The translations under genes and the position numbers were made by a program. Below are positions 35,598-45,793 of a DNA stretch of 64,000 bases, piece after piece; positions within the stretch are counted from its first letter, which is position 1; each line of letters starts with the position of its first letter. The notes beneath the pieces were generated by a model. The model was not told where the DNA came from and searched no databases. It saw only the letters and a list, made by a program, of their open reading frames with translations. The stretch comes from Cokeromyces recurvatus (lineage: Eukaryota; Mucoromycota; Mucoromycetes; Mucorales; Mucoraceae): NCBI RefSeq assembly GCF_025118155.1, contig NW_026251388.1:1240001-1304000 (forward strand), in the 5' to 3' direction.

Positions 35598-36834
35598 CAG
35601 TTGACGAAAATAACTTGGTCCAATAAAAAAAAAATCATTGGTCATTTTGAGAAGAAAGTGGGACACCTTTTTTAAAAATGGGACACCAATATGAAAATGA
35701 GATAGTTATATGATCTTTATTTTTGTTCTTTACAACTCTTTTTCATAGTTTAAACATCTTTGCCCAGAATGACAAGGAATGTTGTATCCAACTCTTGCAA
35801 TCTTCCCTACTGATATGCACTAACGCCCTGCGAATACGTTCACTAATTTTCTCTTTTTTCTGTCTGACTGAAGAGGGGCCATTATTTACAACAGTTTATA
35901 GCTTGGACCTGAACTCTTCAATTAGGATTTAAAAAAAGGAGAATAGGGTGGCAAAGACAGAAGCCAATATCCTTCTTGTTCCACCCATCCCTGAATAAAC
36001 ACGGCCTTGTGAATGGACGCATTGTCAAGGAGTAAATACTTGTAGTTCATGTTGGCCACATCCAGTGTAGTAAGAACTTGTTCTACAAATTCGAGAAAGT
36101 CGTTGCTAGTTGTACCCTTCTTTTTGGTAGCAGTAGCTGTTTCCTCAGTTCGTGATTGTTTTCCGCTTTCTGTATTCATAATAACTTCTTTTCTGGAGAG
36201 TGTGTAATCAGGTCACTCTTGTCAATAGTACCTAAAATGCTGACATTGGGTCCCTTTGTCTCAACATTGATCTTGCAAGGTTTTCCAGCTTCAGACCAGC
36301 CATAATAGCGATGCATGCTCCTATTGAAACCAGCTTCATCCAGGAATATGCATTCATTTATAAAATCGATAGTCTGGTGAAATCCAATAAGTGACAGCAT
36401 TTCGTCTTTTGGCAAAATGTTACATCTGCATTTCTAGCAAAGTAACTAGGCACGATACGCTTGTAAGTGAGGGCGGCATTTCTTTTTCATGTGGTGTGCT
36501 ACTGATTCTGGGAGTAAATTTTTTATATCCTTAAACTCCTCGCAAAGTTGATCTATAACAGCTTCAGCGGTCATTGTTAGCTTATTAAGTAACATTTCGA
36601 AAATAAAGACAGTGTGCATGTTTTTAAGAAGTATCGTTGTCCGACCTTTATGCTCTCCAATCGTAATAGTATCAGGAAAGCCATTCTTATCTATGTTACT
36701 TGTCCTTTCGTTCCATTCTTTGAGCTTACGTGCAGCTGTTGACTTAGGTAGTCCCCACCCATAATACTCGCTTCACGGATGGACATATTCTCAAACTCTT
36801 GTATCAAGTTGATCAAGTTTACTACTTTTGGCTC

Positions 36835-36877
<43 letters not shown>

Positions 36878-37240
36878 TGATGTACGATCTCTTTTTATTC
36901 TTGCTGTCAAGGGAGGGCCCTTTAGGATTAGAGCTAGTCTGCTTCTTAGCTATTTTACTTTTTTTTTTTCTGCATTTATTGCTGCAGACTCTTCTCAATC
37001 CATGTATGATTGAATCATTACAGGTACTGTCTCACCATCAAAAGTAAATTCTTCGTTCATATTGCAAAATAAGAAAGTTCAAGGAAATAAATGCAAGAGA
37101 GAGAAAAAAAAAAGCTTTGAATAAAATAAAAATTGGTTAAAGCAAATGATAGGTATATTAGTGTCCCATTTTCATTGACTGTCCCACTTTCTTCAATATT
37201 TTTTTTTTTTATTTTTGGACCAAGCTATTTTTGTCAACTG
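35598..37240 (-). mobile_element. second mariner-type transposon with both terminal repeats
   Basis: A 1,643-base element bounded by TA at both sides (35596-35597 and 37241-37242). Its inverted ends are CAGTTGACGAAAATAACTTG and CAGTTGACAAAAATAGCTTG, continuing into GTCCAA and an A-rich part; the next shared block is GAAGAAAGTGGGACA. This family differs from the copies at 7.6 and 21 kb, although both begin CAGTTGA. The single ORF is decayed (next entry). A 36-base T/A run at about 36837-36876 lies inside the coding part. Confidence 0.9.
35890..37057 (-). pseudogene. mariner/IS630-type transposase, decayed
   Basis: Minus-strand remnant. The N-terminal part (37057-36420) reads MNEEFTFDGETVP, an early stop, and KLKEWNERTSNIDKNGFPDT in shifting frames. 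The catalytic part has ECIFLDEAGFNRSMHRYYGW (first Asp), LLLDNASIHKAVF (second Asp) and LPPYSPFF, where one extra T shifts the frame just before the NPIEEFR segment with the catalytic Glu. The enzyme cannot be made intact. The domain order and DDE signature place it in the Tc1/mariner-IS630 group. Confidence 0.85.
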
Positions 37241-37242
37241 TA

Positions 37243-37498
37243 TTATTAAACTTTCTTCTCATTTCGGGCTACATTCAATTATTGTATACATATTCAAAGT
37301 GTGACAAAAAAAGACAGTGCACAGTAATGGTAACTTCCTGAAACAAACAGATTCAAACTTGTCTTGTCTATGATAACTAGAATCATTTTAGAAAATTAAA
37401 TGACGACAGTTTTCATGTATTTATAACCACCCATTTGTTTAAATCATTGGAGGGAATGAAATTATTGATTAAACCAATAGGAAAAACAAGGTTTAAAT
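37243..37498. other. short spacer between two mobile elements
   Basis: About 256 bases separating the mariner-like element from the DIRS element; nothing recognised. Confidence 0.5.
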
Positions 37499-37500
37499 AT

Positions 37501-37641
37501 ACGTCCGTTGACGAAGACGAGGATGAAAATGTGGTAACAAGCTCCAAGAGCCGCGCTTTATTTTCCTTTTATAGATAAAAAAATAATAATAAAAATAAAA
37601 AATATACTAGAATCCCCTTTTTCCCTTTATACCTTCAAAAG
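37501..37641. repeat. DIRS left end: extension plus inverted terminal repeat
   Basis: 37501-37530 is the unique left extension (starting ACGTCCGTTGACGAAGACGA); 37531-37641 is the repeat proper, GTGGTAACAAGCTCC to CTTCAAAAG, matching the reverse complement of 41673-41783 almost perfectly. Confidence 0.93.
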
Positions 37642-37735
37642 TCGGAAGAAAACTCAATTGGTTTTGATATAAGGGAGGGGAACATGAATGAAATAAATAT
37701 AGAATTAAAAGTAAAACATAAAAAGATAGTTGGAA

Positions 37736-39076
37736 TCAATTTTTCCAAGTTTCTTGTAGCCAAGAAAGCCATGTGGGTCGGGTTGTTACCACATTTTCAT
37801 CCTCGTCTTCGTCAACGGACGTATTGTTGGTCGTTCCTTCAACAATCCTTGTTGACTGCGACTCGGACTCCAATGTGGTATTTTTTCCTTTGATAGAAAC
37901 AATTGAGTTTGCTATTCTGGTGCTGTCGTTAAGTTGCGTGCTTGGCTTGAGGTAATATCGTTCAAATGTATTGGAATTATGACTCCAATTAGCATGTTGT
38001 TTGACCTCCGAAATCGTTATTCCATTTTCAACTGCTTTGGTGCTTGAAGCTGACCTGATAGAGTGTGGTTTGTAAGAACTAATGTCAATACCCGCTTTTT
38101 CCATTGCTTTTGAAACCCATGTAGCTACAGTAGAAGGACTAGCGGATTTCACCTTGTCTGGTTCGAGAATGAATGCCAAAAACAAACTATGGTCTATAGG
38201 AAGGTTATTGCGAAGATGGCTCGACCTTTGTAAAAAGTCAAAAAGTGTGGAAACAAGGCACATGTCATTGTCATCTGCCAATCCTAGTATAACAGATTTC
38301 ACTTGAGTCTCTTTCGCTTCTCTGAAATGTATAAGAACTGACACTGGTTCTTCGTTTCTAAGCTCCATTTGTACATCTCTAAACTGCACTCTGCCAACAT
38401 CTGATCTTGGTCTTGCCATAGTCGTCAAGCATAACAATAAAATTGTTTTTTGTTGTAATTCATATAAGTTGATAGATTGATTTTTTGGCCATTCTTTTGC
38501 GATATAGTCCACCAGTATATTTGTGTCCCATATTTGGAGATTTTGCTTGGTAGGAATGTTGACTTCTGATCTTCGTTTTGCTTTAAAGAATTCAACTATG
38601 GGTTCTTTTGCAGCTAACGGACCCTTTTCTGGATGCAACACTTTAAAGACAGATGCTAAAGCTGATCTCAAACTATTTAGGTATTGGTATGAAAAGTGTC
38701 GATTTTCTAACAAAAAACGTAATACATTGGCTTCGTCGTATGTGGTAGGCTGTATTGGTACTGGTTGTGCTGCGCACCATTGTGACCATTTTTTCCACCC
38801 AGTATTATAGTTCTTTTGTGTTTTACGTCTCTGGGCATGTGTCAAAAATTCCACTGTGTCCTCTTCCAAGTGACCAGCGGTTTTCCTCTTGTTGCAGATA
38901 AGTGCCATGCGGTCATCTTCCATCTTCTTATCTTGAACATCAGAGGTTTGTTGATGTGTTTCATTTGCAATAAGGACGGGAACCAGAACTGGGTTGGCCA
39001 ATACGGTGTGATTAATACTGCCTTCTGGATTCGTTGCTGTTTTATTATCTGCATCACTTGCGGTATGAACTTCCAT
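37736..39076 (-). CDS. DIRS tyrosine recombinase
   Basis: Integrase of the element. From the ATG at 39076 it has 446 residues; a later ATG at 38923 is also possible. N-terminal SAM-like core-binding region (EFLTHAQRRKTQKNYNTGWK; LRFLLENRHFSYQYLNSLRS), then the catalytic domain with Arg in TTMARPRSDVGRV, HSIRSAS (His-x-x-Arg), the second His in QHANWSHNS and the Tyr nucleophile in TFERYYLKP. All tetrad residues are present, so it may be active. The same frame stays open upstream through the RT and gag regions to 41647. The stop lies just outside the internal complementary region. Confidence 0.92.
   Translation of the reverse strand: MEVHTASDADNKTATNPEGSINHTVLANPVLVPVLIANETHQQTSDVQDKKMEDDRMALICNKRKTAGHLEEDTVEFLTHAQRRKTQKNYNTGWKKWSQWCAAQPVPIQPTTYDEANVLRFLLENRHFSYQYLNSLRSALASVFKVLHPEKGPLAAKEPIVEFFKAKRRSEVNIPTKQNLQIWDTNILVDYIAKEWPKNQSINLYELQQKTILLLCLTTMARPRSDVGRVQFRDVQMELRNEEPVSVLIHFREAKETQVKSVILGLADDNDMCLVSTLFDFLQRSSHLRNNLPIDHSLFLAFILEPDKVKSASPSTVATWVSKAMEKAGIDISSYKPHSIRSASSTKAVENGITISEVKQHANWSHNSNTFERYYLKPSTQLNDSTRIANSIVSIKGKNTTLESESQSTRIVEGTTNNTSVDEDEDENVVTTRPTWLSWLQETWKN
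37785..37880. repeat. DIRS internal complementary region
   Basis: 37785-37821 complements the left end and 37822-37880 the right end, meeting at GGACGTATTGTTGG. In the DIRS model this region templates the circular junction during reverse transcription. It overlaps the last codons of the recombinase gene. Confidence 0.92.
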
Positions 39077-40860
39077 GGAGGAAATAGGTACATTCCCTGT
39101 TTTTTCCACGTTTGTTGAAAAGCATCTGTTGCTGCTGCCTCCGGATCTGGTCGCATGCTCCAAAATATTGGTAGTTTGGTGTTCATCCTGTCTGCAAATG
39201 CATCTACTGTTAAAGGACCCCATCTCTGGTTGATCATTCGAAATAGCCGTTTCGGTAATAGGGCCTCGTAGAGTAAGTTTTTTGTTGCGGTGTGATGCTG
39301 TCTGCTCAGCCAATCTGCTCGAATATTCTCCAGTCCTGGTATGTGTTCGTATTCGACTTTGAGATTGTAGTGGTTGCATAGATTTTGTATCTTCACTGCT
39401 AGGTCCTGTAGTGTTCGAGATGCTGTGCCTCCCGACTTGCTGCTGTATTTCAAAGCAGTCATGTTGTCTGTAAATATTTTGATGTGTTGATTCTTGAAGT
39501 CTTTGGCATGTAGTTTTAGAGCAAAATATATCGCTGTCAGCTCCCTTGCATTGATTGACATGGTGTTCTCTTCGTTCGTCCATGCTCCAGTGGTTTGCAT
39601 CGTGCCAGAGCTCACACCCCATCCTAGGTCTGACGCATCTACATATATTGTTGCCGCCTTCGGTTGATTGGGTGCTAATTTCTTTATTGGCAGGCCGTTC
39701 TTCTTCACCATCCAACTTGTCCACCATTGCAGTTCTTTCTTGCTGTCCTCCGATAGTGTCATTGGTGCATTCCAATTCTGTAGATGTCTGTTGAGTGTTA
39801 GGGAGAGATCCCTCTGCATGTATCTGATGTGTAACAGGGCTTCTCCGATGGCTGGAATCATGGAAGTCATCTTCCCCATCATACTGGCATACCATCGACA
39901 ATTGTATTGGTGAGGTGTGGCTTTTATAGCTTGTTTGGTTCGAACCATGAGTTTTGAGATCTTCTTCCCTGGGACTGCTATCTGCATGGTCTTCGTATTG
40001 AATTTGAAGCCTAGGAATTCCTGTTGTTGAAAGGGGATTAGGACACTCTTCTGGAAATTTATTAGGAAACCCAATGATTCCATATGTGACAGTACTATTT
40101 GTGTGTGGTTCGTTGCCTCTTCCTTCGTCGCACCCAGAATACATATGTCGTCTAAATAATATACTAGGCGTATTCCCTGTATTCGTAATGGTTCTATTGC
40201 AAATCGCATCATTTTGCTGAATACTCTGGGACTGACACTCATCCCAAATGCTAGAGTTTTGTACTGATAAACAACTCCTTTGTTCTGGAAAGTCAAGTAT
40301 TTCTTTGAGTTTGGGTGAATTGGGGTGACCACATAAGCATCCTTTAGGTCCAATTTGCAAATAAAATCGTTTTTCTCGATGATTTCCCTCAATGCAGGTA
40401 CCCCTTCCATCTTGAAGTGATGACACTGGATATAGTTGTTGATCATTTGGCAATCCAAAATCGGTCGACGTTTTGTCGCTTCCTGTATTGTGAAGAAATT
40501 GGATAAATAATCTGTGTTCTGCGTTGGTGATACCTCTATTATCCCCGCTTTGATAAATTTGTTGACTGCCTCGTCCACTGCCAATTGTTCTATCTGGTCT
40601 AGCTTTATACGACGTAATCTCCAAGGTGTTGGTTTTTTTAGCAAAGGTATCTGATAACCCTCTCGTATCACTGACAATGGCCATGGGTGTTTTGTAATCG
40701 ACTGCCAATTCTTGAGAAAATGTTGTAGTCGACCCCCTGGCCCTATGCCGTCTGCTGGGATGCTGTAATTCGTCATTGATTTTATTGGGGGTTGGATGTG
40801 TGATTGGATTGGTGGGGTGATTGTTGTTGGGCTGAGTTGTTGTTGTGCGGGGTTCCCCAC
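38842..40860 (-). CDS. DIRS reverse transcriptase / RNase H / methyltransferase-like polyprotein
   Basis: 672 residues, uninterrupted. RT: LDLKDAY (Asp171, Asp174), FGMSVSPRVF, and the active-site YLDD at 235-238. RNase H: Asp408 (VDAS), Glu440 (NARELTA), Asp465 (FTDN), Asp516 (RADWLSR), so all four acidic residues are present. The C-terminal part (from TVDAFADRMN, about 551) has the PDPEAAATDAF...FPPW pattern of the methyltransferase-like domain found in DIRS polyproteins; whether it is catalytic is not clear from sequence. It overlaps gag at its start and the recombinase at its end, so expression needs reinitiation, frameshifting or leaky scanning. Confidence 0.92.
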   Translation of the reverse strand: MGNPAQQQLSPTTITPPIQSHIQPPIKSMTNYSIPADGIGPGGRLQHFLKNWQSITKHPWPLSVIREGYQIPLLKKPTPWRLRRIKLDQIEQLAVDEAVNKFIKAGIIEVSPTQNTDYLSNFFTIQEATKRRPILDCQMINNYIQCHHFKMEGVPALREIIEKNDFICKLDLKDAYVVTPIHPNSKKYLTFQNKGVVYQYKTLAFGMSVSPRVFSKMMRFAIEPLRIQGIRLVYYLDDICILGATKEEATNHTQIVLSHMESLGFLINFQKSVLIPFQQQEFLGFKFNTKTMQIAVPGKKISKLMVRTKQAIKATPHQYNCRWYASMMGKMTSMIPAIGEALLHIRYMQRDLSLTLNRHLQNWNAPMTLSEDSKKELQWWTSWMVKKNGLPIKKLAPNQPKAATIYVDASDLGWGVSSGTMQTTGAWTNEENTMSINARELTAIYFALKLHAKDFKNQHIKIFTDNMTALKYSSKSGGTASRTLQDLAVKIQNLCNHYNLKVEYEHIPGLENIRADWLSRQHHTATKNLLYEALLPKRLFRMINQRWGPLTVDAFADRMNTKLPIFWSMRPDPEAAATDAFQQTWKKQGMYLFPPWKFIPQVMQIIKQQRIQKAVLITPYWPTQFWFPSLLQMKHINKPLMFKIRRWKMTAWHLSATRGKPLVTWKRTQWNF

Positions 40861-41651
40861 CGTTGTGAGGTACCCTGTCCAAAAAAAGCACCTCGTGCTC
40901 TGTTACTACCTCTTCCATATCCGAAGCTTCTATTTCCTCGTTGATATCCTCTACTTGAGAATCCATTTCCTCGTCCTCCTCCACGATTACTACTGGCTTG
41001 TTGAACGAGTTTTCGTTTAAAGTTGGCTTGGTGGTATTTGTTAAGAAATTCGTCACTGTAGGCGTTCTTAGATTTACTATCCTCTTCTGTTGTTTCCAGG
41101 TGGCGGATACTAAATGGGATGTTAAGTGCTTTGTCTGAATATTCTTTTGCTTCTCTTTCTTGAGCTTTTGCTGTGGCCAACCCAAAGACTGCCAGTCGTC
41201 GACTTTGCTCCCTGCATCTGCTGATGATGTCTTTTGCTTCGTCATGGTCTGCTTCTTCCAAGACGTATTGAAGTTGTTCAAAGATTTCCATAGCAACCTT
41301 TGCTTGGAATCTGGTGTTTTCTGTGATTTTATAAATGGAGTTGACAACCAAAGCTGTTTCTGTTGAGTGTTTTTTGAGATAAGGGGCAATTGATTTGTTG
41401 ATCTTCTCGGGTGTTGTCCATTCTCCCAAAGCGTATCGTTGGGTTTCTCTTCTAAACTTTTTGAAATTTTCAGTAAGTTGATGCGTGGGAGTGTTTTCCA
41501 ATTCCTCGGAGACCTGTCTTGGGATTTCGACTCCATTGATTCTTTCTTCTTTCTCAATGTCCATTTTTTTGACGACATCTCGGACAATTGCTTCCATTTC
41601 GCTTTGGGTGTATGTTCGTTCATTGCTAATAGTTGAATTGATATCACTCAT
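40782..41651 (-). CDS. DIRS gag-like protein
   Basis: 289 residues, start ATG at 41651 just inside the right terminal repeat. The first 190 residues are helical and charged. The C-terminal 75 are Arg/Gly-rich (RGGGRGNGF, GYGRGSNRARG), as in DIRS gag proteins that lack CCHC zinc knuckles, suggesting nucleic-acid binding through RGG-type sequence. The 3' end overlaps the RT frame by 79 bases. Confidence 0.85.
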   Translation of the reverse strand: MSDINSTISNERTYTQSEMEAIVRDVVKKMDIEKEERINGVEIPRQVSEELENTPTHQLTENFKKFRRETQRYALGEWTTPEKINKSIAPYLKKHSTETALVVNSIYKITENTRFQAKVAMEIFEQLQYVLEEADHDEAKDIISRCREQSRRLAVFGLATAKAQEREAKEYSDKALNIPFSIRHLETTEEDSKSKNAYSDEFLNKYHQANFKRKLVQQASSNRGGGRGNGFSSRGYQRGNRSFGYGRGSNRARGAFFGQGTSQRWGTPHNNNSAQQQSPHQSNHTSNPQ

Positions 41652-41672
41652 AATTTTTCCACGAATGCGCGG

Positions 41673-41835
41673 CTTTTGAAGGTATAAAGGGAAAAAGGGG
41701 ATTCTAGTATATTTTTTATTTTTATTATTATTTTTTTATCTATAAAAGGAAAATAAAGCGCGGCTCTTGGAGCTTGTTACCACATTGGAGTCCGAGTCGC
41801 AGTCAACAAGGATTGTTGAAGGAACGACCAACAAT
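41673..41835. repeat. DIRS right end: inverted terminal repeat plus extension
   Basis: 41673-41783 mirrors the left repeat. The extension 41784-41835 (ATTGGAGTCCGAGTCGCAGT to ACCAACAAT) is copied in complement inside the internal region. The repeat contains the likely transcription start region for the minus-strand genes (TATAAAAGG at about 41742). Confidence 0.92.
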
Positions 41836-42591
41836 TTATTATTGGCTAATTTTTCATTCTTCTCCCCCCCCCCAATGTTTGGATTTAAATTTGTAATTCA
41901 AAATAATCATGCTTTTGGTTGAAAAGAAGAAGAAGATTCGTTAAAAAAGATAATAAAAATGAGAAGATGATGAGTGTAATGACTTCACTTTGTATGGTTT
42001 TATTTACTCTTTACTATTTTCACTCATTTTATAACTTCTTCTTTTTTTTTCCCTATTGTTAAACATATATACTAAAAATGACAGGGCAATTGTTAAAGCT
42101 TCTATAAGAAAGTATTACTATACATCTCTTTTTTTCTATAAGAAAATACCACTATACATCCTTTTATAGCTTTCAGATCAAATCAAAGAATGCATATCGA
42201 AATATGTGAACAATTAAGAATTACTTTTATTTCATGATAAACGACTCTGGTAATCTTATTCTTCTTTAAAGTAGCAATATTCCATAAAAAGATGGTTTAT
42301 TTTAAACTAAAAACAGTCATTTGTTGTCGTCCGAATAAATAAGTATCCAGTAGTTTTTTTTTTTTTTTTTGTTTTTTTTTTTCTCTCTTTCACACTTACT
42401 TCTTCAAATATTATCATCATCTTATTAATAACATTACTCATTTTCTAAAGTAGAGGAATATTTAAAATAGACATTTAATAATAACCTTTATAGATTATAT
42501 AAAAAACACACATACACATCAATACACATCATTTATAACTTGAAACAATAGTAAACATCTCCATATTATTTCCTCTTTCCTTTCTATTACA
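41836..42591. promoter_or_regulatory. upstream region of the PAQR gene
   Basis: Host DNA between the DIRS end and the receptor gene. A tandem duplication of about 33 bases (TTCTATAAGAAA...CTATACATC) lies at 42099-42163, and T/C runs at 42353-42390. No gene. Confidence 0.55.
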
Positions 42592-44083
42592 ATGGAGAAC
42601 TTATTAACAATTCGGCCGCAGTCTGTACTTCATCATGATGATAATTTAGATCTTGATGACTTCTTCAAGAATAATCTTGAACCCTTGATGAAAAAATTTA
42701 AATATCGTTTATCACAATTCGAATCTCATCGAGTCGTCAAGAGTGAGCGTTTTCAAACGTATACTGCAACAAAAATTAAAACAGCTTATCTACTACTTGA
42801 TAACTTTGTCTCAAAATGGGAGGAACATTATAAGAATGCCATTGAAGTAAGACATAAAGTCCTTCAACAACTTGATGATAACGTCAAGACGTCAGATGAC
42901 TATTATCATATGATAACACCTCCTGATCTTATACGAGCCATGTTGGAATTATCAAAGAAATATCATGAGCTTGAAATGGATAGTAGTGGTGAAATGATGG
43001 ACAAAACTATTGATGCATTCATGGTTAAAATGGAAGAATTAGACGGAAAAATTTCAGACGCCTTAGGTTGTGCGGATAAGATGCGTGAACGTTTAGAGTC
43101 AAAGTTAATGGAAGTCGCAGGTGTTGCTAACGAACATATTGATAAATTGAAAAATGCCGTCTCTTATGGTACAACTCGCTTATTGACTTATGATGAACTT
43201 CCTACTCCCTGGCAAAGTAATCAGGTAAATACATGTATTCTATTTGTTTTGTAATACTAAAAAAAAAAAAAAAAATTTTATTCAATTATAGTATATCCGA
43301 ACAGGCTATCGTTTTTTAGAATCAGCAGCTGATTGCTGGTATTCACTCTTTTATATTCATAATGAAAGTGGAAACATTTGGACACATTTATTAGGTTTTA
43401 TTACATTATTTAGTATTGGCGTTTATGAACTCTTCTTTTCAGAATTAATGACAAGTATTCCTATTAAAGATCGAATCGTCTTTTTAATCTTCTTTTTAGC
43501 TGCTTGTAAATGTTTAATGTGTTCTACCGTCTGGCATACTTTGTCTGGTATTAATAACTTGAAAGTATACCATCAAGTCGCTTGTTTAGATTATGTCGGT
43601 ATCTCTGTCTTGATTTGTGCTAGTATTATACTTTGTGAATATTATGGCTTTTATTGTCAAGATGTAATTCGTAACACCTATATTACTGCTACATCGACAT
43701 TGGCTGTGATTGGTGTCAGTATGCCATTTCAAGCGTGGTTTGATAGACAGGATTGTCGTTGGCTTCGTATTGCTTTCTTTGTTGCCTTGGCTTCCTCTAG
43801 TGCTTTTATCATTGCTCATCTTAGTATTGTTCGTGGTGTATATGAGACGTTTAATTGGTTAACTCCCGTCTTTAAATCGATTGCTTGTTATCTTGTAGGC
43901 GTCATTATCTACGGTAATCAATTTCCTGAAAGATTCTGGCCGGGTAAATTTGATCACCTTGGTCATTCACATCAATTCTGGCATATCTTTGTCTGTGGTG
44001 GTATTTGGTTTCATTACCAAGCTGCTCTTCAATTTGCTGCTAAACGTGAATTATTTAGTCAATGCCCTTTAATTAATCCTTAG
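42592..44083 (+). CDS. PAQR/AdipoR-family membrane receptor with long N-terminus (Izh3-like)
   Basis: Seven-transmembrane progestin/adiponectin receptor family protein, 474 aa. Exons 42592-43224 and 43292-44083. The N-terminal 200 residues are soluble and helical (coiled-coil-like RERLESKLMEVAG), as in fungal Izh3-type members. The membrane domain begins at TGYRFLESAADCWYSLF and shows the family metal-site residues: Glu/His in HNESGNIWTH, Ser/His in CLMCSTVWHT, and the C-terminal H-x3-H in GHSHQFWHIF. Fungal members are linked to zinc and sterol/ceramide metabolism; the metal site suggests ceramidase-like hydrolysis (family knowledge). Confidence 0.93.
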
Positions 44084-44246
44084 GTTCTCTTTATTTATTT
44101 ATTTATTTATTTATTGCTAAAATTATTATTTATTTCAAGTTATTCCCCTCCTTTTTACTCTCTACTCTATGTATATCTTATAAATAAGCCTCTATTTGAT
44201 AGCAAGATATATAGACTGATGATCAATTATGTACATTTATTAACTT

Positions 44247-45505
44247 TTAAATAAGTGAGATTCGAGTACGTACTAAACCTCCTCGAAAATTTTTTACAGG
44301 CTGTGGTATTTGTTGTAATCTTCTAAATGCTTCATGGATATGTTCTGCTGATAAAGGTGTTTGTTCTGAGCTTGGCAATGAAAATAAACCTCGACTATCA
44401 GTATCAGGTGGATCGGATAATGATGACGACGACGACGATGATGATGATGTATTATTATTATTATTGTTATTTTTTTTTTCATCGTAAAGTTCATGACTAT
44501 CATCTAATTGCATGGATGTAGACTCTATACCGTCCGTTGTTACAACAAGCGTAGGATGGTTAAATACTGTCTCATTCTCATTTTCTTCTCTCTTCCGCTT
44601 CAAACCACAAACTCCTAAACCTATATGTTCTTCTTCTTTTTTACCTTCAGCTTCCATCCAATCACGTTTAATCTTAATGGCAGTCGTTGTTAGCTTGGAT
44701 ACCATTTCATACGTTAAAAACCCTAAACTTTCAACAATATCGTCATTTGGTTTCACTTCCACAAATGAACTCATATTGGCCCATTCTCTAAATCGTCTTC
44801 CTTTGCGATATGTAAATGAGGCTTGGCGACATTCAGAATAATGAACATATTCTTCTCTTGTCATGGCTCGTGTAACATCATCAGCTTCTTTTAATCGTTG
44901 GATAGAATCATTATAGGCTTCTATCTCATCCTCGTCTTCTGAATCATCTTCTCCATTTAATGATTTAGTGATGACATCGGTAAATTGATTCACAAGTTCC
45001 CATGGCAACTTGATGATGCTCCTATGTATTTTGCCTATTTATATAATAAGAATAAAAATTCCTTTCTCCTCCTCCTTTTTTTTTTTTTTTTACCTGTATT
45101 CGTTTCTTCCACAACGTCTTCTACTTGATCTCCTGAAGCGTCTTTAGCATTTTTTCGAACATCCTTCCAACTTAAAAAAGATCGTAAACGATTGACCTTT
45201 GCACGATCATGTCTTATTAAGAATATTAAATCTTCTGCACTCAAATAACGTGAATTACGACGACTTGCTTGTGCTGCTGCTTGAATGATCTAGTCATAAT
45301 CAAGAAAATTAACATTCTTTATTCTAAGTAGAATATATATATATATATAGATAGATAGATATATAGTACGTACTATTTCCATCACTTGTGAACGAACAAT
45401 ATCTTCTACTAATAGCGTTACTTCCTGTAATGGATCTGAGACTTCACCAAATACAAACATCATTTGTTGAATCTCACTTTGAAATCGATATTTGGACTTT
45501 TTCAT
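44247..45505 (-). CDS. SPT3: SAGA complex subunit Spt3
   Basis: Histone-fold coactivator subunit that helps TBP delivery, 371 aa. Exons 45505-45374, 45289-45094, 45034-44247. The first histone fold covers residues 1-100 and is highly typical ([53 protein letters not shown]). The second lies after [20 protein letters not shown]. The C-terminus after residue 270 has Asn and Ser runs encoded by microsatellites, then [12 protein letters not shown] at the end. Its stop is 163 bases from the convergent PAQR gene, and the start lies 288 bases from the stop of the bromodomain gene on the same strand. Confidence 0.93.
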
Positions 45506-45653
45506 TTTAATTAGAGTTAGAACGAAGGCTTCGAATCCATGTTACCCATCCTTACCTTTTTTATTTCTGTCGCCATTCTTAGTATTAAAGAATTACAAGG
45601 TAAAGAAAAAAAAAAAAGAGGAAAAATAAAAATAAAAATAAAATAAAAATAAA

Positions 45654-45684
<31 letters not shown>

Positions 45685-45793
45685 TTGCCACCCAGAAATT
45701 ATTCTCTATAATAGAAATATGCAGTAATGGAAAACACACACACACACACACAATGATTTATTTATTTATTATATGTTAAAAAAAAGAATCAAT

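Larger units (their letters stand above)
37499..41835 (-). mobile_element. complete DIRS-type tyrosine-recombinase retrotransposon
   Basis: A 4.3 kb element coded on the minus strand. It has 111-base inverted terminal repeats (37531-37641 and 41673-41783), outer extensions on both sides, and an internal complementary region at 37785-37880. The internal region is exactly the complement of the two outer extensions placed end to end. No target duplication is seen, as expected for recombinase-mediated insertion through a circular DNA. Gag, RT/RNase H and tyrosine recombinase frames are all open. Base composition is clearly less AT-rich than the host flanks. DIRS elements are known from Mucoromycota (for example Prt1 in Phycomyces). 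Confidence 0.95.
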
